From Lumnitzera littorea (taxonomy: Eukaryota; Streptophyta; Magnoliopsida; Myrtales; Combretaceae): a stretch of DNA of 64,000 nucleotides. The notes under the pieces were generated by a model. The model was given only the letters and a program-made list of their open reading frames with translations, was not told the DNA's origin and did no database searches. Where the stretch lies: NCBI GenBank assembly GCA_024138015.1, contig JAMXBB010000007.1, forward strand, positions 66,401,422 through 66,465,421, read 5' to 3'. Positions 57,585 to 64,000 of this stretch are shown in pieces; positions within the stretch are counted from its first letter, which is position 1; every line of letters starts with the position of its first letter. The position numbers and the translations under genes were made by a program.

Positions 57585-57795
57585 AAGGTTACTAGAGGTT
57601 CTTAAACTCTATGACCTTATGCATTTCTTACAAAAATGGTTCCTTAGTTACATCGAAGTTTAAGTGAGGTAGCCTAATTGGTCCTGAACGGTGGTTGCCC
57701 TATTACACCCGAAACTTACACAATGACTCCCCACCTTAATGTCCTAAGATGGCCTGGGTTTGACTGCATTTACCCTGCATCTTTGATGCAATAAG
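57585..57795 (-). promoter_or_regulatory. Conserved leader block, G2 copy 2
   Basis: The minus strand reads AGTCAAACCCAGGCCATC, then GTCATTGTGTAAGTTTCGGG. It is a direct duplicate of copy 1 about 375 bp away and also close to the G1 block. Confidence 0.7.
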
Positions 57796-57965
57796 TGAAC
57801 CCTTATGCTTCAGTGTATGCTATTTACAAAATAAATATGTACACGAAGTCAACAATAAATAAATGAATATACAAATAAATAAATAAACAAATAATTAAAC
57901 AATATGGGTAACTTGAAAGGCAATTTTAATTTCAAATTATTTTTAAGTAGTTAGCCCTCTTGACG

Positions 57966-57983
57966 TTCCCAGTGGAGTCGCCA
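57966..57983 (-). promoter_or_regulatory. Primer-binding site of G2
   Basis: The minus strand reads TGGCGACTCCACTGGGAA three bases inside the 5' LTR, the Tat/Ogre-type site also present in D and, mutated, in G1. Confidence 0.85.
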
Positions 57984-57986
57984 AGC

Positions 57987-60515
57987 TGTCGAGCTTGGTT
58001 TTTCACCCTCTCGGTTCTAAAATTAGGTCTTCTTTAAACCGACCAGTATTAAACTCTTACCTATTTAATATTAACCCTCAACTAAGGTTAAAAAAAAAAC
58101 CATTTTTTCAACTTAAAAAGATTTGGAGTCGCCATCTGACCGAAGTCGAGAAAAGGGGTTAAGTTATAACCAATTGGGTGGATTAGTTATAACTTAGCTA
58201 CTGGTCTATCGATTTAAAAAAACCAAGTTATAAAACGACTTTTTAAAAACTAGAGAATTTGGATCCGAGGGCTAATTTATTAAACCCTATATGGGTACCA
58301 CTTTTTAACTTTCTGAATTTAACCTCACTTTTCAAATATACCCTTTTTAATTTCCAAAACAGTTAATTATAATATACGCAACTAAATTGATCAATATACA
58401 TAAATATCTAAAAATGGAAAAAATAAAACTTTCCATATTTTAAATCACCCTGTATTGACTTACAGGTGCCTACGTACCCACTATTCGGGATTAGAATTCC
58501 ATAGTTCGTTTACCAAAAACATAGCGGGTTGATTTAATTTTAATTTTGGAAAAACAACCGAGTTTATATTTTTATCCATTTTGATTTTATTTGAAGAAAT
58601 TTTCTAAGGGTCCTAAATTGGTTTATTTTTAGAAAATCAAAAGTGCCCTAATTTGGAAAATGATTGATTTATTTTTATTTTTGAAAAGTTATTTTCTAAG
58701 TGATACAAACAATTTTCATTGTTATCATTATTTTTTCTTTTTTTTAATTATTTATTTATTATTTTGTCTATTTCTATTATAAATAAAAAAAAACTAAACT
58801 ATTTCTTTTTTTTTTCTTTCCCCCTTTTTTTATTTACAAATACATTCACAAATTACAACAAATAGTAAAACAAAATACATAAAATAAATTGATAAATAAA
58901 TTAAAAAAAAAAAGGAAAACGGCTTGGACCAAAATTGAAGGGAAGAGGCACAAGTCAGATCTTCGGGTCAGGAGCTAGGTCAATTCGTAGCGGAGTCGAG
59001 TCTGGATCAGGTTGAAGTTGAGTCTAGACCGGGTCAAAGTCGAGTCTGGACCGGGTCGAAGTCGAGTCTAGACCGAGTTCGAGTCAAGTCTGGACCAAGT
59101 CAAAGTTCGGTCTAGACCAAGTCGGAGTTGGGTTGCTTCCTACGACTAATGTAACGCGACGAAAGCCGTTTTGGTGGGTTTTCAAAGGGGGTGAATGTGG
59201 TTTTGTGTCAGAGTTATTGGACTGTGGGGGGGTATTTTCAATGCCATCGTGTTTGGTGACCGTCTGGTGGTGGTTGCGGTAGAGTGGCAAGGTCCGTGAA
59301 TGAGAGAGTAGGTGTATGGGTCAGTGGAGTAGTGGCAGCTATTGGTGGTTGTACGTTAATGGATGGTGTAAAGGGTAGTAGGTTAAGAAGGTTCGGTGGT
59401 CTGGGCTGTGCGCATGTATAGTGTCGTGGTGCGAGCGTATGAGAGGGTAAGGGTTACAAGGTGGTGCGTTGGTCTCGTGGGTCGAGTGAGAGAGAGGTCG
59501 AGGAGGGTTGTGCATGAGTGGGTTCGACTGAGATCAAAGAGAAAGGGGTTTGGTTAAGAAGGAGAGAGAGATTGGATGGAGGGAGAAGGTAAGGCCAAGA
59601 GAGAGAGATTCGTAGAGAGAAGGAGAGAGACCATAAAAAGAGAAAGAGGATCGGTTAAAGAAAGGTGAGGCTAAGAGTGAAAGAGAGACTGTGAAGAGAA
59701 AGAGAGAGAGAAGTTAGACAATGGTGGGTCCCCTCCTTTGCTGTTTTATGCATTTTTTTTTTAAAACTAAACCCCCCTCCACTGTTTTTCCTTCTTCTTT
59801 TTTTTTCTTCCCCCTTTATGTGTATGACTATGTGATTTGATAAAAAAAGGAAAAGAATAAGGAAAGGGGAGGAAAAAATGGGGGGAAGGAAAATTTGTTG
59901 TCATGGCTAATCATGAAGTGCCACTTGTCGCAATTAGATACGTAGCCCAATAACGACCTGACATGTGGCAACGCAGTGAGTTAAAAAAGAAAAGGACAAA
60001 AAGGCATTTCTCTATGCCTTTAGTGAGTTTCGAATCCCTAATCTCCAGTTAATCCCAATTGCAATGTCCATGTGTTTTGCCATTAAGTCGTTGTCTTATG
60101 CCTTGTCTATATATATAATTAAATTGCACATATGGACTCGGTCAACCTGAGCTAGATTTAAATTTAAGCCCCGGTTCAACAGCCCAACTTTTAAACCTAA
60201 ATTAAAATTAAAAATCTACTCTAACAAAATGTTATTTTCTAAAATCTTTTTTTTTCAATTTTTTGTGACTTTTCAAAATTTTTATGTACTTTTCCAAAAT
60301 TTTCCATTTTTTGTCTTTTTTCTAAATTTCTTAGTTTTTGTGCTTTTTCCTATTTTCCTATTTTTTGTATTTTTCTGGAATTCCTATTTTTTCTAAATTT
60401 CTTCATTTTTTGTGGTTTTCATTAATTTTTTATTTTTTTTGGAACTTTTTTCTAATTTAGAACCCTATAACTTAATCTGAAAATAAAAAAGGGGGGCAAA
60501 AATTAGGCGTCTACA
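57987..60515 (-). repeat. 5' LTR of G2
   Basis: TGTCGAGCTTGG to AGGCGTCTACA, 2529 bp, collinear with 41039-43478. It is longer than its partner mainly through extra minisatellite units at 58985-59135. GA-rich run at 59560-59715; tRNA-like B box at about 60027-60037. Confidence 0.93.
58985..59135. repeat. 22-bp minisatellite in G2 5' LTR
   Basis: About seven units of GAGTCTGGACCGGGTCGAAG type. The 3' LTR (42000-42080) has only about three, so units were gained or lost after the element inserted. Confidence 0.8.
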
Positions 60516-60520
60516 GTAGC
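60516..60520. repeat. Target-site duplication GTAGC, right copy (G2)
   Basis: Immediately follows the LTR end CTACA and equals 41034-41038. Confidence 0.92.
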
Positions 60521-61045
60521 GAACATTGCTAATACATAGCCTTTGATTCAATTTTCCCTCCAATTTCCAAGAAACATAACCCGTTTGTTGGAGCTGGATT
60601 CGTTCTAAAACCAATGGATTAGATCTCATATCTTGATAGCGTATTTGTTGCAATCATTTAGCAACTCATTTATCTTAGTCTTACGGATTCCCAAGAATTT
60701 TGAAAAGGTATAAGCTGGATTGAGACTAAGGTCTAGAACGTATATTTTATCCAATGGAGGAGCTTGGAGCAATTAGGTGTATTCTTCTAAAGTTAGACTG
60801 ATTAGGGCTCAAATCAAAATGCCACTTCTTTAGGCTCTTAGAAATGGACTAAGGCCCTTATTAGCATGATGTTAACATCCACTTTGGTTAGTGAGAGTAT
60901 GGGTCTAATCCTATTGGTAATGAACTGTTGTTCTCTTAGGTGGATGGTTTAAAAACACTGGCTAAGTATGAGCTTTGGGTTTATGGGTTTGTGGACATGA
61001 ATCTTCTTGGCAAAGACCTTAGCGTTGGATGAGCTGGTCATTTCT
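60521..61045 (-). pseudogene. G1 ORF1, N-terminal part
   Basis: The minus strand from about 61045 starts MTSSSNAKVFAKKIHVHKPI and includes VDVNIMLIRALVHF. After a frame change it reads TLEEYT/LLQAPPLDKIYVL, then INELLNDCNKYAIKI, VMFLGNWREN and GYVLAMFA at the G2 insertion point. The reading continues across the duplication into 41033, which carries the rest of the domain. Compared from memory, the order of blocks is that of the N-terminal half of DUF7745. Several stops and one frameshift. Confidence 0.55.
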
Positions 61046-61628
61046 AAAATATTACAAGGAAAGCATAAATTATAAAGGACTATTTACATGAAAAGAAATT
61101 ACCAAAAAAAAAAAAAAACTCCCTATGTACATGAATTTCTAGGAAAAAATACAGGGAAAGAAACTTTAAGTTTTGTCATTTTTTTCTTCTTCTTCTTTTT
61201 TTTTTTTTTTATGACATTACCACCTTATTAGTTATTCATCAACCTCATGAAATGCATGCAAAAAGAGTGGGTTCTAAAGGTCCTTAAACTCCATGACCTT
61301 ACGCATTTATGAAAAAACGATTCATCAGTCACATTCAAGTTTAAGTGGGGTAGCTTAATCAACCCCAAATGATGGTTGCCCTACTACGCCCGTACCTTAC
61401 ACAATGTCTCCTCATCTTAAGGTCTTAAGATGGCTCAAGTTCGACTGTATTTATCATGCATTCATGGTACAAGAAAATAAATCCCCCTCCCCTAACAAAA
61501 CTAAACCTACAAAGACGTTAGTACAGTTATGATATAAATAAAAAACGAATAAGTAAATAAATTACACTAAGGTGATTTTTAGAGATCAAATTTAATTTTT
61601 GGAAAGTTAAATGGTTAACCCTCTTAAT
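61046..61628 (-). other. G1 5' leader
   Basis: Non-coding, with a leader block at 61263-61473, poly-A at 61102-61116 and poly-T at 61190-61210. No ORF. Confidence 0.6.
61263..61473 (-). promoter_or_regulatory. Conserved leader block, G1 copy
   Basis: The minus strand reads GTCGAACTTGAGCCATCTTA, then GACATTGTGTAAGGTACGGG. Single copy, same order and distance from the PBS as in G2. Confidence 0.65.
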
Positions 61629-61646
61629 GTCCCTAGTGGAGTTACC
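61629..61646 (-). promoter_or_regulatory. Decayed primer-binding site of G1
   Basis: The minus strand reads GGTAACTCCACTAGGGAC, matching TGGCGACTCCACTGGGAA apart from transitions such as CG to TA. Confidence 0.7.
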
Positions 61647-61650
61647 TAGC

Positions 61651-63683
61651 TATCGAGCTTGATTTTTCACCTCCTAATTTTTTAAAATTTAAGTCTTCTC
61701 TAAACCAATCAATATTAAACCCTTATCCATTTAACACTAACTCTCAACTAAAGTTTAAAGAAAGCCAGTTTTTTATACTTTAAAAACGTCTTAGAGTTAC
61801 CATCCAACCAAAGTCGGGAAAAAAGAGTTAAGTTATAACCAATTAGGTGGATTGGTCGTAACTTAATCACTGGTCTTTCGATAAAAATTGATTTAAAAAA
61901 AAGGGTTTTAAAAACCTAAAGATCTGGATTTGTAAGTTAAGTTTTTTAAACCCTTATGAGTACTATTAACGTTCCAAATCAAACCTTAATCTTAAAATTC
62001 ACCTTTTAATTTCATGCAATAGAACTCAATTTATTCATTACTTTAATTGGCTAAATGAAGTAATCTAAACTAACAAAAGATTTTTTTTTTTTTTTTTTAC
62101 CATTGCCCTATAGGTGCTTACGTATTCGTTATTCGGGATCAAACGTACATAGTTATTTTATGAAAACTTTAGAGAGTGAAGTTGATTTTAATTTTGAAAA
62201 ATATGCTGGATTTACGTTTTTAGTTCAATTTGGTTTATTTAAGAAAATTTCTAAAGAAGAACTTCCTAAATTGGATTTTTTTATTTATTTTTGAAGAAAT
62301 TCTAAAATGCCCTAAATTTGAATATGGATTAATTTATTTTTCTCATTTTGAAAAAATATTTTTCTAAGTGATAAAACAATTATTTATTCATCAACCTACT
62401 TATTTTTATTCTTATTTATTTATTTTTCCTTATTTACTTATCGTTTTTTATCTATTTTTGTTATACCAAATAAATAAATAAACTATTTTCTTGTTGTTAT
62501 TTTTTTTTTCTCTTTTCTTCTTTTTTCCTTCTTTTTTTTCTTTACATTACAATACAATTTACATTTACATTTAAAAATGGAATAAATAAATAAAAAGAGA
62601 AAAAGGGAATCGAAAAACAAAACAAAGGAATTTAAATGGATAAGGCCGGATCGGATAGCAATCAGGGCATGTAGATCTTGGGTTCAATATTTGGGCCGGA
62701 CTTTAAATCCAGGTTGGGCTCTAATGTCTTCAACAATAGCAATGGCGATAAAAGGCAATTCGAGTTGTTATAGTGGCCAAAGTGAGGGGGTAAAGAATGT
62801 TTCGTGTGTTTCAGATTGAAGATAGGGGGTATACTTGATGCCTTGGCCAATGGAGGTGGTTTTAATGGTGGTCGGAGTTTAAGATGTTGGTGGTGAGGGT
62901 TTAGCCGCGGTGATTTGGTAGCGTCATTAGGGGGCATGGCTGTGGTCGAAGGTGGCTAGGCTCAGAAGTTTGCAAGGTAAGGAAGCTAATGAGGGTAGTA
63001 GGGTAGCTTGAAGTTGAGTGGAGAGAGAAAGATGAAGAGAGAGAGAGAAAGAGAGGGTAGAGAGAGTAAGTGATTCGAATGAGAGAGGGGGGCTTGTAGA
63101 TTGATTTTGTAGCTTGTGAGTGATTATCTATATTTGTGTATGCTCATAAGCCCCTTATTTATACATGAATTCACTAAACAAATGAGGAAATCAGAAATTG
63201 GACTTGAATGAAAATGTTCGAAAATCCAGTTTTTTTTTTTTTTTCAAATTTTGAAGCTTGATTGGAATGCTCCATTGACTGAATTTGGACACGTTATTAG
63301 ATTCAATTCAGAGTAGGCTATATGGTAAACACAACCAAAGCAAGGAATTGCGCATGTGCGTGTGAAATTTGTGCAAAAATTAGCTCCAAAGTGAAGAAGC
63401 TAAGTTGTTCTTAACTAGGAAAGAGGAGGAAAATCTGGAGAAAATGAGGGAAACTGAGAGAAAGAGTAAGGAAGTGTTGACGTAGTACCAATGTAACACT
63501 ACATCAGCTAACCCAACCAATCCCAGCTTGCTACGTGTCACCACGTGCCACATGGTGCTACGTGTCAGGATACGTGGTGTAATTAGATCCTGACACGTAG
63601 CAATCCCTAATGTGATAAAAAATGAAAAAAAATTTGTATGCCTCCACTAAGATTTAAACCCTTGACCTTATGCTCATACCCAA
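61651..63683 (-). repeat. 5' LTR of G1, interrupted by C2
   Basis: Begins TATCGAGCTTG (TG lost to TA) and is collinear with 29294-31841 up to ACTCATACCCAA-type sequence at 63683. The partner continues TAATAAGTCTAAG, so the remaining 0.45 kb of this LTR should lie beyond C2 outside the window. GA-rich patch at 63010-63090. Confidence 0.9.
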
Positions 63684-64000
63684 TGTCACGCCCCGAACAA
63701 GAAGAGTCATAACAGTCCCGCCGTGTAAACTAATCTAAGATAGAAGCTGACCTCACAGCTGCTATCGTAGACGCAGTTTACACAAGGCGCACAACTCAAC
63801 CAGCTTGAAACGTCTGTTCTGACATCTGTTAATATCCAAACCTGTGGTAGAGCTTTAACAAAATACTTGTTCTATACAATCTGTAGTTTAGTACTACAAC
63901 AGTAATTATACAACATTTCACGTCCAAGGGTAAGGATTACAATCAGAGTCTTTTAAAAACCACAGGTTATACGATTTATATACAATAAGTTAGAAAACTA
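63684..64000. repeat. Start of C2, a third C-family LTR, running off the window
   Basis: TGTCACGCCCCGAAC starts an alignment with 1181 and 27602 (GAGTCATAACAG, AAGATAGAAGCTGACC, TTTACACAAGGCGC). It retains more CG dinucleotides than either C1 LTR, so it looks younger. Whether it is a solo LTR or the end of a full element cannot be seen. Preceding bases CCCAA are the possible target duplication. Confidence 0.8.

Larger units (their letters stand above)
57003..57965 (-). other. G2 5' leader with duplicated conserved block
   Basis: Non-coding DNA between the primer-binding site and the small ORF. Two copies of a block of about 210 bp lie at 57205-57420 and 57585-57795. AAATAAAT repeats occur at about 57850-57905. 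Confidence 0.65.
41039..60515 (-). mobile_element. Element G2: large non-coding Tat-like LTR retrotransposon, containing H
   Basis: LTRs 41039-43478 and 57987-60515 are flanked by a perfect GTAGC duplication. The primer-binding site at 57966-57983 and the polypurine tract at 43479-43491 set the minus strand. Once H (46306-53509) is removed, the internal part is about 7.3 kb. No gag, protease, RT, RNase H or integrase motif was seen. It holds three tandem arrays, a 3' block shared with element D, a small coiled-coil ORF and two leader blocks. It fits the class of large retrotransposon derivatives mobilised by a related element, plausibly G1-like. Confidence 0.88.
29294..63683 (-). mobile_element. 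Element G1: Tat/Ogre-like Ty3/gypsy retrotransposon, interrupted by G2 and C2
   Basis: The left (3') LTR is 29294-31841 and the right (5') LTR starts at 61651 and is cut at 63684 by C2. Reading on the minus strand from the right: primer-binding site, leader block, first half of ORF1 (61045-60521), [G2 insertion], second half of ORF1, gag (from 39785), protease, RT, RNase H, second RNase H, integrase, tandem array, polypurine tract, 3' LTR. The extra ORF before gag, large LTRs, 3' array and second RNase H fit the Tat/Ogre group. Without nested elements G1 would be about 15 kb. The left flank is AACTT; the right flank is outside the window. Confidence 0.85.

Noticed and set aside
62662..62937. 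Pro/His-rich minus ORF in the G1 5' LTR
   Set aside because: The partner LTR lacks the same open frame; composition reflects the LTR.
1..64000. Host protein-coding gene between the elements
   Set aside because: All segments between insertions align to another retroelement or have no coding signature.

Overview
The window is plant nuclear DNA, almost certainly a eudicot heterochromatic or pericentromeric block. Every recognisable coding trace belongs to a plant LTR retrotransposon: Ty3/gypsy of the Tat type with two RNase H domains, a chromovirus-like gypsy, and one Ty1/copia. No host gene was found. A degenerate plastid-type trnE copy also fits a plant nucleus. The DNA is AT-rich, has long A/T tracts, and its old coding regions are full of stops and frameshifts.

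The layout is a stack of nested insertions, which I name F, C1, D, E, G1, G2, H and C2. F (1-1180, minus) is the end of a decayed Tat-like pol. C1 (from 1181, minus) is a chromovirus-like gypsy with a left LTR at 1181-4595 and an initiator-Met-type primer-binding site at about 27588; its right LTR starts at about 27602 and is cut at 29293. Two elements sit inside C1. D (5062-14612, plus) has LTRs and gag but no pol. E (16449-26344, plus) is a full-length but dead Tat element with an extra antisense, apparently spliced gene between integrase and the 3' LTR. G1 (29294 to beyond 63683, minus) is a large Tat/Ogre-like element inserted in the right LTR of C1; it carries ORF1, gag, protease, RT, RNase H, a second RNase H and integrase.

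G2 (41039-60515, minus) is inserted in ORF1 of G1 and flanked by a perfect GTAGC target duplication. G2 has G1-type LTRs but no recognisable gag or pol, only long non-coding DNA, tandem arrays and one small coiled-coil ORF. H (46306-53509, minus) is a copia element with gag but no pol, inserted in a tandem array of G2 with a perfect AGAGA duplication. C2 (from 63684) is a third C-family LTR, inserted in the right LTR of G1 and running off the window.

The biology is a community of retroelements. G1 and E once encoded complete machinery, while D, G2 and H look non-autonomous. D, G1 and G2 share a primer-binding site type and a leader block just downstream of it, and D and G2 also share a block of 3' non-coding sequence, so D and G2 could have been mobilised by G1-type proteins. 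D, G1 and G2 carry tandem arrays between the coding region and the 3' LTR. All identified protease, RT and integrase active sites that I could read in E and G1 are mutated, and the damage in D gag is dominated by CAG/CAA to TAG/TAA changes, as expected from deamination of methylated cytosines. I cannot name the species.
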